Origin: Staphylococcus lugdunensis
Lineage (GTDB): Bacteria > Bacillota > Bacilli > Staphylococcales > Staphylococcaceae
Direction of reading: 5' to 3'
Length of the DNA: 64,000 bases
Assembly: GCF_002901705.1 (NCBI RefSeq)
Contig: NZ_PPPV01000012.1
Span: 279,451 to 343,450, forward strand
The notes under the pieces were generated by a model. That model was given only the letters and a program-made list of their open reading frames with translations. It did no database searches and was not told the DNA's origin. The stretch's first letter is position 1; every line of letters starts with the position of its first letter. Of this stretch, positions 32,379 through 41,825 are shown piece by piece. A program made the translations under genes and the position numbers.

Positions 32379-32701
32379 TGGCTATTGTAGATGTAGTTGT
32401 TATTCCAGTAGGTACAGAAGGACCAAGTGTAAGTAAATATATTGCAGAAATACAAACAAAATTAAAAGAGTTTAAAGACCAAGGGAAAATTGATTATCAA
32501 TTAACACCTATGAATACTTTAATAGAAGGCGATTTAAAAGATTTATTTGAAGTAGTACAAGCCATACACGAATTACCATTTGATAAAGGATTAGACCGAG
32601 TTTGTACGAATTTACGTATAGATGATCGAAGAGATAAAAAACGTAAAATGAATGATAAACTAAAATCTGTCCAAAAACATTTGGACAACAAAGGTGAATA
32701 A
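32378..32701 (+). CDS. MTH1187/YqgV family protein
   Basis: 107-aa protein of the MTH1187/DUF77 ferredoxin-like family, whose members have been described as thiamine-binding. Features seen are the start VDVVVIPVGTEGPSVSKYI, YQLTPMNTLIEGDL, and a C-terminal basic tail. Overlaps the glk stop (TAATG). Its job in this sugar and folate operon is unknown. Confidence 0.85.
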   Translation: MAIVDVVVIPVGTEGPSVSKYIAEIQTKLKEFKDQGKIDYQLTPMNTLIEGDLKDLFEVVQAIHELPFDKGLDRVCTNLRIDDRRDKKRKMNDKLKSVQKHLDNKGE

Positions 32702-32704
32702 ATT

Positions 32705-33328
32705 ATGAGAATTTCAAAACTAACGTTAGGTTTAGTTGATACCAATACTTATTTTGTTGAAAATGATCATTCCGTTATTTTATTTGATCCCGCAGGTGAA
32801 GTAGATAAAATCTTTAAAAAATTAAATCAAATTAACAAACCATTACAAGCTGTTTTATTAACACATGCGCATTTTGATCATATAGGCGCACTTGATGAAG
32901 TATTAGCAAAATATCCAGTTCCCCTATATATGAATGATGAAGAATTCAGCTTTCTGACTACACCAGAAAAGAACGGATCTGAAAAATTCCAACAATATGG
33001 TATGCCAATAGTTGTTAGCACAGCTAAACCTAAGCCGCTTCAAGAAGGCCATGCAAATATTCAAGGCTTTGAGTTTGATGTCTTGCATACACCAGGACAT
33101 TCTCCAGGTAGTTTATCTTATGTCTTTAATGACTTTGCAATAGTTGGTGATACACTATTTAATAATGGCATAGGACGAACAGATTTATATCGTGGTGATT
33201 ACGAAACATTAGTTGACTCTATCAAAGATAAACTCTTTGAATTAGATGGCGATTTACCTTTGTTCCCTGGACACGGAGATTATACGACAGTTGATGATGA
33301 ACAATTAAATCCCTATTTAAATGGTTAA
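32705..33328 (+). CDS. Metallo-beta-lactamase fold hydrolase (YqgX-type)
   Basis: 207-aa hydrolase of the glyoxalase II-like group. The dinuclear metal motif THAHFDHIGAL is followed by HTPGHSPGSL, VGDTLF and the last ligand in PGHGDYT. It is shorter than true glyoxalase II and, in Bacillus, occupies the same position (yqgX) upstream of comGA. A general thioester hydrolase role is inferred. Last gene of the 29.2 kb operon. Confidence 0.9.
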   Translation: MRISKLTLGLVDTNTYFVENDHSVILFDPAGEVDKIFKKLNQINKPLQAVLLTHAHFDHIGALDEVLAKYPVPLYMNDEEFSFLTTPEKNGSEKFQQYGMPIVVSTAKPKPLQEGHANIQGFEFDVLHTPGHSPGSLSYVFNDFAIVGDTLFNNGIGRTDLYRGDYETLVDSIKDKLFELDGDLPLFPGHGDYTTVDDEQLNPYLNG

Positions 33329-33339
33329 AGTAAAAATAA

Positions 33340-33369
33340 CACCTCCTACGTTTATATATGTAGGAGGTG
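33340..33369 (+). promoter_or_regulatory. Hairpin that contains the comGA ribosome-binding site
   Basis: A perfect 10-bp stem, CACCTCCTAC (33340-33349) and GTAGGAGGTG (33360-33369), with a 10-nt AT-rich loop. The right arm is itself the comGA Shine-Dalgarno sequence, 5 bases before ATG 33375. Folded, it would block initiation; with only CTTTTATG after it, it could also act as a weak terminator for the upstream operon. Confidence 0.75.
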
Positions 33370-33374
33370 CTTTT

Positions 33375-34349
33375 ATGAAAATATTATTTAAGGAAATTGT
33401 TAACAAAGCGATACAACAGAATGCAAGTGATATTCACTTTATTCCAAGTCAAACTACTGTCATCATTAAATTTCGTGTTAATGACCAACTTGTAGATTAT
33501 GAAGAATTAAATTTAAGCATCTATACTAAACTGTTAACGTTTATGAAATTTCAAGCTGGCTTAGATGTATCAACACATCAAATCGCCCAAAGTGGAAGAT
33601 ATACCTATCAATATAAGCAACAATATTACTTAAGAATCTCAACTTTACCACTATCATTAGGTACAGAAAGTTGCGTCATTCGTATCGTACCACAATACTT
33701 TCAACAACATAAAACGTGTTACCAATTTAATGATTTCAAACAGTTTATGAATAAAAAGCAAGGATTGTTATTATTTAGTGGTCCAACTGGATCTGGTAAA
33801 AGTACACTGATGTATCAAATGGTTTTATATGCACAACAAGAGCTTAATTTAAATGTTATTACAATTGAAGATCCAGTTGAACAGTTGATATCAGGCATTA
33901 CACAAGTATCTGTAAATGATAAAGCAGGCATTAATTATGTATCAACATTTAAAGCTATTCTGCGCTGTGATCCTGATGTTATCTTAATTGGCGAAATTAG
34001 AGATGCCAGTATCGCAAAATGTGTTATTCAGGCAAGTTTAAGTGGCCATTTAGTATTATCTACAATTCACGCAAACAACTGCAAAGGAACTTTATTAAGA
34101 TTATTAGAAATGGGAATTTCAGTTCAAGAAATATGTCAATCAATTAATTTAATCTCTAATCAAAAACTCATTACCACCCTAAATCAACAACGAGCATTGG
34201 TTTGCGAAATGATGATAAATCATCAAATAGAATACTTTTTTGAACATAATCATACCTTGCCTAAATCATTTCATCATTTATCACAGTTAATTGGTAACAT
34301 GTCAAAAGAAGGGGTCATTTGTGAAGAAACTGCTAATAAATATACTTAA
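33375..34349 (+). CDS. comGA: Competence ATPase ComGA
   Basis: Traffic ATPase of the type II/IV secretion family that powers assembly of the competence pseudopilus for DNA uptake. Walker A GPTGSGKST, Asp box TIEDPVEQ, Walker B ILIGEIRD and His box STIHANN are all intact. 324 aa. The frame runs back to 33321, but ATG 33375 follows AGGAGGT at good spacing. First gene of comGA-GB-GC-GD-GE-GF-GG. In S. aureus the operon needs SigH and ComK and is silent in most conditions; the hairpin over the ribosome-binding site may add translational control. Confidence 0.95.
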   Translation: MKILFKEIVNKAIQQNASDIHFIPSQTTVIIKFRVNDQLVDYEELNLSIYTKLLTFMKFQAGLDVSTHQIAQSGRYTYQYKQQYYLRISTLPLSLGTESCVIRIVPQYFQQHKTCYQFNDFKQFMNKKQGLLLFSGPTGSGKSTLMYQMVLYAQQELNLNVITIEDPVEQLISGITQVSVNDKAGINYVSTFKAILRCDPDVILIGEIRDASIAKCVIQASLSGHLVLSTIHANNCKGTLLRLLEMGISVQEICQSINLISNQKLITTLNQQRALVCEMMINHQIEYFFEHNHTLPKSFHHLSQLIGNMSKEGVICEETANKYT

Positions 34350-35385
34350 TTATCATCGCAAGCCTTTAACTCACAAACAACAAGCAGAGTTGTTATTAAG
34401 CTTGTGTAATCTGTTAGACAATGGTTTTACATTACTTGAAAGCTTTAAATTCCTTAATTTTTATTATCTTTCTAAAAATGTACAGTTAGCATCACAAGTA
34501 ATAAGCACTATAAAAAGCGGAGGTAATTGCTACGAAGTTTTAAAATTATTAACATTTTCTCCAGGTATTCTTTCACAAATTTATTTTGCAGAACAGTATG
34601 GTGAATTTACTAATTCATTAAGACAAACAGCTCAATATATGCAACGACATATCAAAGCAAAAGAACGGTTTATTAAAACCATACAATATCCAATCGTTTT
34701 AATTATTGTTTTTCTTGGCATACTGACAACTTTAAAATTAACTGTCTTACCTCAATTTACACAACTTTATGACACTATGAATGTTCCTGTATCACGAGGA
34801 CAACATCTCCTTACAATACTTATCAGCTACCTACCTAATATTATTTTACTATTCTCAACTTTATTAATGATTTCTGTACTCATAATAAAATACTTTTTAA
34901 AACGTATCGATGTATATAAGCAAATACAATTTATAACTCATATACCTATTGCTAACAACTATTATAAATTGCTAATGACATATAAATTAGCTAACGAACT
35001 AGCATTGTTTTATAAGAATGGTATATCACTGCAAAAAATAGTATCTATATATACTGAGCAGAACAATGATATGTTTTTAAATTACCTTGGACAGCGATTA
35101 TTAGAAAAATCTAATCAAGGTCAATCATTATCACAAATTCTCAAAGATGAAGCTTGTTTTCAAAATGATTTAATTAAATTTTTAGAACAAGGAGAAAAGA
35201 GTGGCAAATTAGATATAGAATTGCACTTTTATAGTCAAATCCTTATTCAGCAATTTGAAGAAAGAGTCAATAAACATTTAAAATTTATTCAGCCTTTCAT
35301 CTTTATTATTTTAGGTTGCTTTATCATCACTATTTATCTAGTCATCATGTTACCAATGTTCAATTTGATTCAAACAATTAAATAA
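34321..35385 (+). CDS. comGB: Competence membrane protein ComGB
   Basis: Polytopic inner-membrane platform protein (GspF/PilC family) of the competence pseudopilus. Two type II secretion F domains with membrane helices at about 150-190 and 325-350. I chose GTG 34321 (protein VKKLLINILNYHRK) with AGAAGGGG upstream; the frame extends to 34291. 354 aa. Overlaps comGA by 29 bases. Confidence 0.93.
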   Translation: MKKLLINILNYHRKPLTHKQQAELLLSLCNLLDNGFTLLESFKFLNFYYLSKNVQLASQVISTIKSGGNCYEVLKLLTFSPGILSQIYFAEQYGEFTNSLRQTAQYMQRHIKAKERFIKTIQYPIVLIIVFLGILTTLKLTVLPQFTQLYDTMNVPVSRGQHLLTILISYLPNIILLFSTLLMISVLIIKYFLKRIDVYKQIQFITHIPIANNYYKLLMTYKLANELALFYKNGISLQKIVSIYTEQNNDMFLNYLGQRLLEKSNQGQSLSQILKDEACFQNDLIKFLEQGEKSGKLDIELHFYSQILIQQFEERVNKHLKFIQPFIFIILGCFIITIYLVIMLPMFNLIQTIK

Positions 35386-35399
35386 TAAAGGAGCTAATT

Positions 35400-35714
35400 A
35401 TGAAATTTTCTTTTTATAAAAAATGCAAAGCGTTTACACTAATAGAAATGTTATTAGTATTACTAATTATTAGTGTCTTGCTTATCTTAATTATTCCAAA
35501 CATTGCCAAACAAACAGCACATGTACAATCAACAGGTTGTGAAGCACAAGTAAAGATGGTCAATAGCCAAATAGAAGCCTATACTCTAAAGCATAATGGA
35601 TCTCCAAAAAGCATTGATGATTTAATTTCTGAGGGTTTTATTAAAGATGGTCAAAAGAATTGCAAATCTGGGGAAACCATCAGCATATCAAATGGTGAGG
35701 CAGTTGCAAATTAA
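35400..35714 (+). CDS. comGC: Major pseudopilin ComGC
   Basis: Main subunit of the competence pseudopilus, 104 aa. Prepilin processing site KCKA-FTLIEM, with Glu at position +5, followed by the hydrophobic helix LLVLLIISVLLILIIP. The mature domain has two cysteines (TGCEAQ and KNCKSG) that may form the stabilising disulfide known from ComGC. ATG after AAAGGAG. The prepilin peptidase ComC is not in this window. Confidence 0.95.
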   Translation: MKFSFYKKCKAFTLIEMLLVLLIISVLLILIIPNIAKQTAHVQSTGCEAQVKMVNSQIEAYTLKHNGSPKSIDDLISEGFIKDGQKNCKSGETISISNGEAVAN

Positions 35715-36141
35715 CAAAGCTAAAGCATTCACTTTAATTGAAACAATGCTTGCCTTATTTATCATACAACTTCTTCTTTTCATCTCAATAAGCTATCTTT
35801 CAACTTATCATTACATTCAATCTGCTCACAATAATAATGTAACATTACTAATCAATCAATTTGACTTTTATAAATCTAAAGCACTTCGGAATCATCAATC
35901 CATTACTTTATTATTTTCAAAAAACAGTAATCAAATAAAAGTGATTGAACAACATGGTCAAAAGTATCATTTTAGTATCTCTAATGGTTATATTTACCGT
36001 ATATCTAATATTTCACTTCTAACTTTCAATGCCCAAGGAGAAATCAACCAATTTGGTTCTCTTTATATAAAATATCCAACTGCAACTTATAGAATAATTT
36101 TTAATATCGACCAAGGGAGAATACGTTATGAAAAAATATAG
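35692..36141 (+). CDS. comGD: Minor pseudopilin ComGD
   Basis: Type IV-like prepilin, 149 aa, with processing site NKAKA-FTLIET (Glu at +5) and hydrophobic helix. The reading frame runs back to 35647; ATG 35692 or GTG 35695 are the plausible starts, and both overlap the end of comGC by about 20 bases. I see no strong ribosome-binding site, so it likely depends on translation of comGC. Confidence 0.87.
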   Translation: MVRQLQINKAKAFTLIETMLALFIIQLLLFISISYLSTYHYIQSAHNNNVTLLINQFDFYKSKALRNHQSITLLFSKNSNQIKVIEQHGQKYHFSISNGYIYRISNISLLTFNAQGEINQFGSLYIKYPTATYRIIFNIDQGRIRYEKI

Positions 36142-36421
36142 ACTTCAAGGTGTACTACTTATTGATAGTCTATTCGGACTGTTAATCGTTGTTTTAATAT
36201 ATACGACGATAATCAGTTCATTTCAACAATTAATTAATAATTATCAAGAGGAGTTATATCATTTGGATAATTTAAACGTCATGCTAAACGCAGTTAAGCA
36301 CTACAAATTTCAAGAATTAGCTAAAGGAGTTACTGTTGATGAGTATTATATTCATTTAAACTCATCATCAATTTGTGGTTTAAATGCACAGACACATATT
36401 AAAACATGTATTAAAATTTAG
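36128..36421 (+). CDS. comGE: Minor pseudopilin ComGE
   Basis: 97-aa small prepilin-like protein. The start MKKYRLQG-VLLIDSLFGLL resembles a prepilin site, but the usual glutamate at +5 is aspartate. One N-terminal hydrophobic helix. ATG after GGGAG, overlapping comGD by 14 bases. Identified mainly from position and hydrophobic N-terminus; the mature part is not recognisable to me. Confidence 0.82.
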   Translation: MKKYRLQGVLLIDSLFGLLIVVLIYTTIISSFQQLINNYQEELYHLDNLNVMLNAVKHYKFQELAKGVTVDEYYIHLNSSSICGLNAQTHIKTCIKI

Positions 36422-36842
36422 GATCGCTTCATTTACGTTAATTGAGATGCTATTAACCCTTTTTATAACCTTCACCCTCTGTATGTTGCTTCCTCTCTTT
36501 ATTCATAATGCAAATTACTATTTTCATCAAGCAACGAATGCTTTTGATGTTGAATATGAATTATTTGCTATATCATTACACCAAAATAAAGTTTTTCAGC
36601 ATGCTACTTTTGAAGTCAAAACTCCTCAGAAGATACTGATAAAAAAGAATCATGAATTACTATGGCTCAAATATCAATCTCATAAAATAATTTTAGAATA
36701 TCCACACAAAGGTAATATTATTTTATTAAACGATGTACAGTCAGCGTCCTTTACTATTGTGAACCATCAATTTATTAAAATTCATTTGCAAAGTGGAGGT
36801 GTCATGAATACTTATGAAAAAAACTTATACCTATCACAATAA
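36384..36842 (+). CDS. comGF: Minor pseudopilin ComGF
   Basis: 152-aa prepilin-like protein with RIAS-FTLIEMLLTLFITF, where Glu +5 is present but serine replaces the usual Gly/Ala before the cut. Overlaps comGE by 38 bases. The only in-frame start before the prepilin motif is ATG 36384, which lacks a clear ribosome-binding site; coupling to comGE is likely. Confidence 0.84.
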   Translation: MHRHILKHVLKFRIASFTLIEMLLTLFITFTLCMLLPLFIHNANYYFHQATNAFDVEYELFAISLHQNKVFQHATFEVKTPQKILIKKNHELLWLKYQSHKIILEYPHKGNIILLNDVQSASFTIVNHQFIKIHLQSGGVMNTYEKNLYLSQ

Positions 36843-36999
36843 AGCTTTTATAAGTATCGCGCTTCTTGTAATTTTTACAATTTATCTATCACTTTTATTT
36901 TTATATACGGTACAATATACAGTAAAGCTTAAGACTTTAAATAATTTAGAAATGTATTACAATAATCAGATTATTGAGACGTTCAAAAAAGGAAGATGA
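36814..36999 (+). CDS. Short ComGG-like membrane protein at the end of the comG operon
   Basis: 61 aa with one N-terminal hydrophobic helix ([23 protein letters not shown]). It fits a minor pseudopilin (ComGG position), but the +5 residue is Ala instead of Glu, as in tip-type minor pseudopilins. It is much shorter than Bacillus ComGG. Overlaps comGF by 29 bases, and its TGA overlaps the ATG of aroK. Function inferred only from position and shape. Confidence 0.7.
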   Translation: MKKTYTYHNKAFISIALLVIFTIYLSLLFLYTVQYTVKLKTLNNLEMYYNNQIIETFKKGR

Positions 37000-37514
37000 C
37001 ATTGTTTAATTTTACAAAACCAATTATTTTTATTGGATTTATGGGTACTGGAAAATCAACGTTAGCACAATTTATGGCTCAAAAGCTCACTCTATCTTTT
37101 GTTGACTTAGATCAATTCATTGAAATAAACGAGCAGCAATCAATACCTGAAATATTTGCAACACGTGGTGAACAACATTTTCGTGAGTTAGAATATCATT
37201 ACTTAAAAGAAGCGTTACAGCAATTTGATATTATTGCAACAGGTGGGGGAATTATTGAAAATGATGCTTCCTTTCATTATCTAAAAACGCAACAAAATGT
37301 GATATGGTTAGATTGCGACATCGATATAATTTATCAAAGAATTGTTAACGATTCACATCGACCTAATGCTAAAAGCAAAACCAAATCCCAATTAAAAAGC
37401 TTGTATTTAACAAGGGTTTCAAGATATAATGAAATCGCATTCATAAAAGTGAATAGTAGTTTTTCTATTCAACAACTTTATGAAGAGATTATCAATAGCA
37501 TAAATCGCGATTGA
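36996..37514 (+). CDS. aroK: Shikimate kinase
   Basis: Phosphorylates shikimate at O3 in the chorismate pathway. Walker [13 protein letters not shown] starts the protein, with DLDQFIE (substrate Asp) and ATGGGIIE (shikimate-binding Gly-Gly-Gly) following, and RPNAKSK in the lid region. 172 aa. The ATG overlaps the stop of the last comG gene (ATGA), so it can be read from the com transcript; whether it has its own promoter inside the operon is not visible. Confidence 0.94.
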   Translation: MTLFNFTKPIIFIGFMGTGKSTLAQFMAQKLTLSFVDLDQFIEINEQQSIPEIFATRGEQHFRELEYHYLKEALQQFDIIATGGGIIENDASFHYLKTQQNVIWLDCDIDIIYQRIVNDSHRPNAKSKTKSQLKSLYLTRVSRYNEIAFIKVNSSFSIQQLYEEIINSINRD

Positions 37515-37515
37515 T

Positions 37516-37605
37516 CAGTATTAGAGAGCATAAAGTAGTTAAACTACTTTGTCGCCGAAGGTGCAAGTTGTATAAACGAAACTCTCAGGCAAAAGGATAA
37601 TACTG
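37516..37605 (+). promoter_or_regulatory. Glycine riboswitch aptamer upstream of gcvT
   Basis: P1 is a perfect CAGTATT / AATACTG pairing (37516-37522 and 37599-37605). Inside are the conserved blocks GAGAG, a P3 hairpin AAAGTAG/CTACTTT, CGCCGAAGGTGCAA and AACTCTCAGGCAAAAGGA, the classic glycine aptamer core. I see a single complete aptamer, not a tandem pair. It precedes a terminator and then the glycine cleavage operon, so glycine should turn on its own breakdown. Confidence 0.95.
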
Positions 37606-37629
37606 TAACGCATCCTGAATTCGTTTATA

Positions 37630-37660
37630 AACAGGGTAGCTTTGGCTATCCTGTTTTTTT
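37630..37660 (+). terminator. Riboswitch-controlled terminator before gcvT
   Basis: Stem ACAGGGTAGC / GCTATCCTGT (one G-T pair), 4-nt loop, run of seven T. Upstream GCATCCTG (37610-37617) can compete for the CAGGGT arm, and 37571-37580 can pair with 37620-37629, giving the parts of a switch. Confidence 0.88.
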
Positions 37661-37683
37661 ATAAAATAATAGGGGGTTTTTAA

Positions 37684-38775
37684 ATGACAAGCGAATTAAA
37701 AAAAACACCATTGTATCAAAACTATGTAGATAGTGGTGCTAAGATTGTAGAATTCGGTGGATGGGCTATGCCTGTTCAATTTACTAGTATTAAAGATGAA
37801 CATAAAGCAGTTCGATATGATATTGGGTTGTTCGATGTCAGTCATATGGGAGAAATAGCTATTAAAGGTAATGATGCTAGTAAATTTGTCCAATATTTAC
37901 TTTCAAATGATACAAACAACTTAACTGATAATAAAGCTCAATACACTGCTTTATGTAATGAAGAAGGCGGTGTCATTGATGATTTAGTAATTTATAAATT
38001 AGAAAATAATGATTATTTATTAATCGTCAATGCTGCAAATACTGATAAAGACTTTACTTGGATAGAAAAGCAAAGTTCAAAGTTTGATGTGACAGTATCA
38101 AATGTTTCAGACAAATATGGTCAATTAGCTATTCAAGGACCAAAAGCAAGAGATTTAGTCAGTCAATTAGTTGATATAGATGTTAGTGAAATGAAACCTT
38201 TTGAATTCAAACAAAATGTAAAATTATTAGGAAAAAATGTAATTCTATCACAATCTGGATATACTGGTGAAGACGGCTTTGAAATCTATTGTGATATTAA
38301 TGATACTGTTGATATTTGGAACGGCTTGTTAGAACACGATGTTGTACCATGTGGCCTTGGTGCACGTGATACATTACGTTTAGAAGCTGGGTTGCCATTA
38401 CATGGTCAAGATTTAACAGAGAGTATTACACCATATGAAGGCGGAATTGCCTTTGCAGCTAAACCTTTAATTGAAGAAGACTTTATCGGTAAATCTGTCT
38501 TGAAAGATCAAAAAGAAAATGGTTCTAAACGAAGAACTGTAGGCCTAGAATTATTAGAAAAAGGCATAGCTCGTACTGGTTATGAAGTTATGGATTTAGA
38601 TGGTAACGTGATTGGAGAAGTCACTTCTGGTACTCAATCACCAACATCTGGAAAATCTATTGCTTTAGCAATTATTAACCGTGACGAATTTGAAATGGGA
38701 CGGGAATTATTAGTTCAAGTTAGAAAAAGACAATTAAAAGCTAAAATTGTTAAAAAGAATCAAATTGAAAAATAA
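37684..38775 (+). CDS. gcvT: Glycine cleavage system T protein (aminomethyltransferase)
   Basis: Transfers the methylene group from aminomethyl-lipoyl-GcvH to tetrahydrofolate and releases ammonia. 363 aa, with [18 protein letters not shown], the folate-binding [17 protein letters not shown] and [10 protein letters not shown]. First gene of gcvT-gcvPA-gcvPB under the glycine riboswitch. GcvH and the E3 lipoamide dehydrogenase of the complex are not here. Confidence 0.96.
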   Translation: MTSELKKTPLYQNYVDSGAKIVEFGGWAMPVQFTSIKDEHKAVRYDIGLFDVSHMGEIAIKGNDASKFVQYLLSNDTNNLTDNKAQYTALCNEEGGVIDDLVIYKLENNDYLLIVNAANTDKDFTWIEKQSSKFDVTVSNVSDKYGQLAIQGPKARDLVSQLVDIDVSEMKPFEFKQNVKLLGKNVILSQSGYTGEDGFEIYCDINDTVDIWNGLLEHDVVPCGLGARDTLRLEAGLPLHGQDLTESITPYEGGIAFAAKPLIEEDFIGKSVLKDQKENGSKRRTVGLELLEKGIARTGYEVMDLDGNVIGEVTSGTQSPTSGKSIALAIINRDEFEMGRELLVQVRKRQLKAKIVKKNQIEK

Positions 38776-38791
38776 TTAAGGGGTGTGTACT

Positions 38792-40141
38792 TTGAGTCAT
38801 CGTTATATTCCATTAACTGATAAAGATAAGCAAGAAATGTTAGATACTATTGGTGCGAAATCTATTAATGACCTATTTGGAGATGTACCTAAAGATATTC
38901 TTTTAAATAGGAATTTAAATATTGCTAGTGGAGAGTCTGAAACCACTTTATTGAAACGTTTAAACAATATAGCAAATAAAAACATTACGAAAGAGACGCA
39001 TACTTCATTTTTAGGCGCTGGTGTATATGATCACTACGCACCATCTGTCGTAGATGCAATGATTTCACGATCAGAATTCTATACCGCTTATACACCTTAT
39101 CAACCCGAGATTTCTCAAGGTGAGCTTCAGGCTATTTTTGAATTTCAAACACTGATTTGTGAATTAACAAATATGGATGTTGCCAATTCTTCAATGTATG
39201 ATGGCATAACAAGTTTTGCCGAAGCTTGTATCTTAGCTTTTAACCATACTAAGAAAAACAAAATCGTTGTATCTAAAGGTTTACATTATCAAGCATTACA
39301 AGTTTTAGACACGTATGTGAAAGTACGCAAAGATTTCGAAGTTGTTGAAGTAGATCTTGACGGTACAGTTACTGATTTAGACAAATTAGAAGCAGCTATC
39401 GATGATAATACAGCTGCAGTTGCAGTACAATATCCTAATTTCTATGGATCAATTGAAGACTTGGAAAAAATCCATTCATTTATTGAAAATAAAAAAGCAT
39501 TATTTATCGTCTATGCAAATCCATTAGCGTTAGGCTTACTGACACCTCCAGGTTCATTTGGTGCAGATATTGTAGTAGGCGATACGCAACCATTCGGTAT
39601 TCCAGCACAATTTGGTGGGCCACATTGTGGATATTTTGCAACGACCAAAAAGTTAATGCGTAAAGTACCAGGTCGTTTAGTTGGGGAAACACAAGATGAC
39701 CACGGAAATCGTGGATTTGTTTTAACTTTACAAGCTAGAGAACAACACATTCGTCGTGATAAAGCCACATCTAACATTTGTTCAAACCAAGCACTTAATG
39801 CACTAGCTTCATCAATTGCTATGTCTGCGCTTGGTAAACAAGGGATTTATGATATTGCAGTTCAAAATCTAGAACATGCAAATTATGCAAAAGAACAATT
39901 TAAGTCTCATGATTTTAAAGTTTTAGATGGTACATCATTTAATGAATTTGTGGTTCAATTTGATAAACCAATTGCAGATATCAACGCTCAATTAAAAGAC
40001 GAAGGTATTATTGGCGGATTTGATCTTGGTGCCGTATCAGATGACTTGAACAATCATATGTTGATTGCAGTTACTGAATTAAGAACAAAAGAAGAAATTG
40101 ATACATTCGTTAAGAAAGCTGGTGAGTTAAATGGTAAGTAA
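38792..40141 (+). CDS. gcvPA: Glycine dehydrogenase (decarboxylating) subunit 1
   Basis: N-terminal half of the split P protein, which decarboxylates glycine with PLP and passes the aminomethyl group to lipoyl-GcvH. 449 aa, starting [17 protein letters not shown] 38792 is chosen because AAGGGGTG lies just upstream; the frame also has a GTG at 38783 inside that region. The PLP lysine is on subunit 2. Overlaps gcvPB by 11 bases, in line with equal production of the two subunits. Confidence 0.95.
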   Translation: MSHRYIPLTDKDKQEMLDTIGAKSINDLFGDVPKDILLNRNLNIASGESETTLLKRLNNIANKNITKETHTSFLGAGVYDHYAPSVVDAMISRSEFYTAYTPYQPEISQGELQAIFEFQTLICELTNMDVANSSMYDGITSFAEACILAFNHTKKNKIVVSKGLHYQALQVLDTYVKVRKDFEVVEVDLDGTVTDLDKLEAAIDDNTAAVAVQYPNFYGSIEDLEKIHSFIENKKALFIVYANPLALGLLTPPGSFGADIVVGDTQPFGIPAQFGGPHCGYFATTKKLMRKVPGRLVGETQDDHGNRGFVLTLQAREQHIRRDKATSNICSNQALNALASSIAMSALGKQGIYDIAVQNLEHANYAKEQFKSHDFKVLDGTSFNEFVVQFDKPIADINAQLKDEGIIGGFDLGAVSDDLNNHMLIAVTELRTKEEIDTFVKKAGELNGK

Positions 40142-41606
40142 ATCTAGCCCATTAATTTTTGAAAGATCTAAAGAAGGAAGATATGCGTATTCATTACCAC
40201 AATCTGATATCAAAACCGACGCTGTATCATCAATTTTAGATGAGAAATTTATCCGAAAAGAAAAAGCGGAATTACCTGAAGTTGCTGAGTTAGACTTAGT
40301 TCGTCACTATACAGAGTTATCAAACAAAAACTTTGGTGTTGATTCTGGGTTTTATCCTTTAGGTTCTTGTACGATGAAGTATAATCCAAAAATTAATGAA
40401 AAAGTTGCACGTATTCCAGGATTTGCTGAATCTCATCCGCTCCAAGATGAGGATCAAGTTCAAGGCTCTTTAGAAATTATTTATAGCCTACAAGAAGAAC
40501 TTAAAGAAATAACTGGCATGGATGAAGTCACACTTCAACCAGCTGCAGGTGCTCACGGTGAATGGACTGCATTAATGATTTTCAAAGCGTATCATCAAAA
40601 AAATGGTGAAGGCCATCGAGATGAAGTTATTGTTCCTGATTCTGCTCATGGTACAAATCCTGCTTCTGCATCATTTGCCGGATTTAAATCTGTCACTGTA
40701 AAATCAAATGAACGTGGAGAAGTTGATATTGATGACTTGAAACGTGTTGTTAATGAAAATACAGCAGCTATTATGTTAACTAATCCAAATACATTAGGAA
40801 TTTTCGAAAAAAACATCATGGAAATTCGTGAAATCGTACATGAAGCAGGAGGATTACTTTATTATGATGGTGCGAACTTAAACGCTATCATGGATAAAGT
40901 ACGCCCAGGAGATATGGGATTTGATGCCGTACACTTAAACCTTCACAAAACATTTACAGGTCCACATGGTGGTGGCGGCCCTGGTTCTGGACCAGTTGGT
41001 GTAAAAAAAGAATTAGCTAGCTATTTACCTAAACCTATGGTTATTAAAGAAGGGCAAACATATAAATACGACAATGACATTGAAAATTCTATTGGACGTG
41101 TCAAACCATTTTACGGTAACTTTGGTATTTATTTAAGAGCGTATACTTACATCAGAACGATGGGTGCTGAAGGTCTTAAAGAAGTATCTGAAGCTGCAGT
41201 ATTAAATGCTAACTATATTAAAGCTAGTTTGAAAGACTATTTTGAAATACCTTATGAACAGTATTGTAAACATGAATTTGTGCTTAGCGGTTCTAAACAA
41301 AAAGAACATGGCGTGCGTACACTCGATATGGCAAAACGTCTACTAGACTTTGGTGTACATCCACCAACAATCTATTTCCCATTAAATGTTGAAGAGGGAA
41401 TGATGATTGAACCAACAGAAACTGAGTCTAAAGAAACACTCGACCACTTTATTAATGCAATGATTGAAATTGCAGAAGAAGCAAAAAACGATCCTGATAA
41501 AGTATTAGAAGCACCACATACCACTATTATTGATCGTTTGGATGAAACACAAGCAGCACGTAAACCAGTATTAAAATTCGAAAATTTGCACGCTGAAAAA
41601 GAATAA
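40131..41606 (+). CDS. gcvPB: Glycine dehydrogenase (decarboxylating) subunit 2
   Basis: C-terminal half of the split P protein, carrying the PLP lysine in [19 protein letters not shown]. 491 aa, full length, with [13 protein letters not shown] and [11 protein letters not shown] typical of the family. The split P protein is normal in Firmicutes. Ends at a clear terminator. Confidence 0.96.
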   Translation: MVSKSSPLIFERSKEGRYAYSLPQSDIKTDAVSSILDEKFIRKEKAELPEVAELDLVRHYTELSNKNFGVDSGFYPLGSCTMKYNPKINEKVARIPGFAESHPLQDEDQVQGSLEIIYSLQEELKEITGMDEVTLQPAAGAHGEWTALMIFKAYHQKNGEGHRDEVIVPDSAHGTNPASASFAGFKSVTVKSNERGEVDIDDLKRVVNENTAAIMLTNPNTLGIFEKNIMEIREIVHEAGGLLYYDGANLNAIMDKVRPGDMGFDAVHLNLHKTFTGPHGGGGPGSGPVGVKKELASYLPKPMVIKEGQTYKYDNDIENSIGRVKPFYGNFGIYLRAYTYIRTMGAEGLKEVSEAAVLNANYIKASLKDYFEIPYEQYCKHEFVLSGSKQKEHGVRTLDMAKRLLDFGVHPPTIYFPLNVEEGMMIEPTETESKETLDHFINAMIEIAEEAKNDPDKVLEAPHTTIIDRLDETQAARKPVLKFENLHAEKE

Positions 41607-41613
41607 TCATAAA

Positions 41614-41660
41614 TAATCCCTTATAGACAAGCACGTTTCTCTATAAGGGATTTATTTTTT
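41614..41660 (+). terminator. Terminator of the gcv operon
   Basis: Arms AATCCCTTATAGA / TCTATAAGGGATT around a 14-nt loop, ending TTATTTTTT. Confidence 0.88.
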
Positions 41661-41697
41661 CTAAAATCCAATATCTTAGTTCCATATATTAAAAACA

Positions 41698-41822
41698 CAT
41701 GAGCGCACATTGCTAGTGGCGGGCCCCCAGCACAAAGAAATGCGAAGCCATTTTTCAAGCGGGGCGAGTTGAAGTGGCTGAAAGCTGTCCTCTAAGAAAG
41801 CCAATCATAGGAAGTGTAGTCA
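41698..41822 (+). repeat. Degenerate STAR-like GC-rich repeat
   Basis: A GC-rich block in AT-rich surroundings with GGCGGGCCCCCAGCAC (compare the S. aureus STAR core TGTTGGGGCCC on the other strand) and GTGGCTGAAAGCTGTC...CTAAGAAAGC. The last part matches, in reverse complement, the block at 43400-43440. Noncoding; looks decayed. Confidence 0.7.
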
Positions 41823-41825
41823 ATA

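Noticed and set aside
32497-32745. Minus-strand ORF of 82 aa opposite the YqgV gene
   Set aside because: Antisense shadow without ribosome-binding site.
37606-37629. Second glycine aptamer
   Set aside because: Only a short sequence remains between the first aptamer and the terminator, too small for a full aptamer core.
39511-39777. Minus-strand ORF of 88 aa opposite gcvPA
   Set aside because: Antisense shadow inside a conserved region, no independent start signal.
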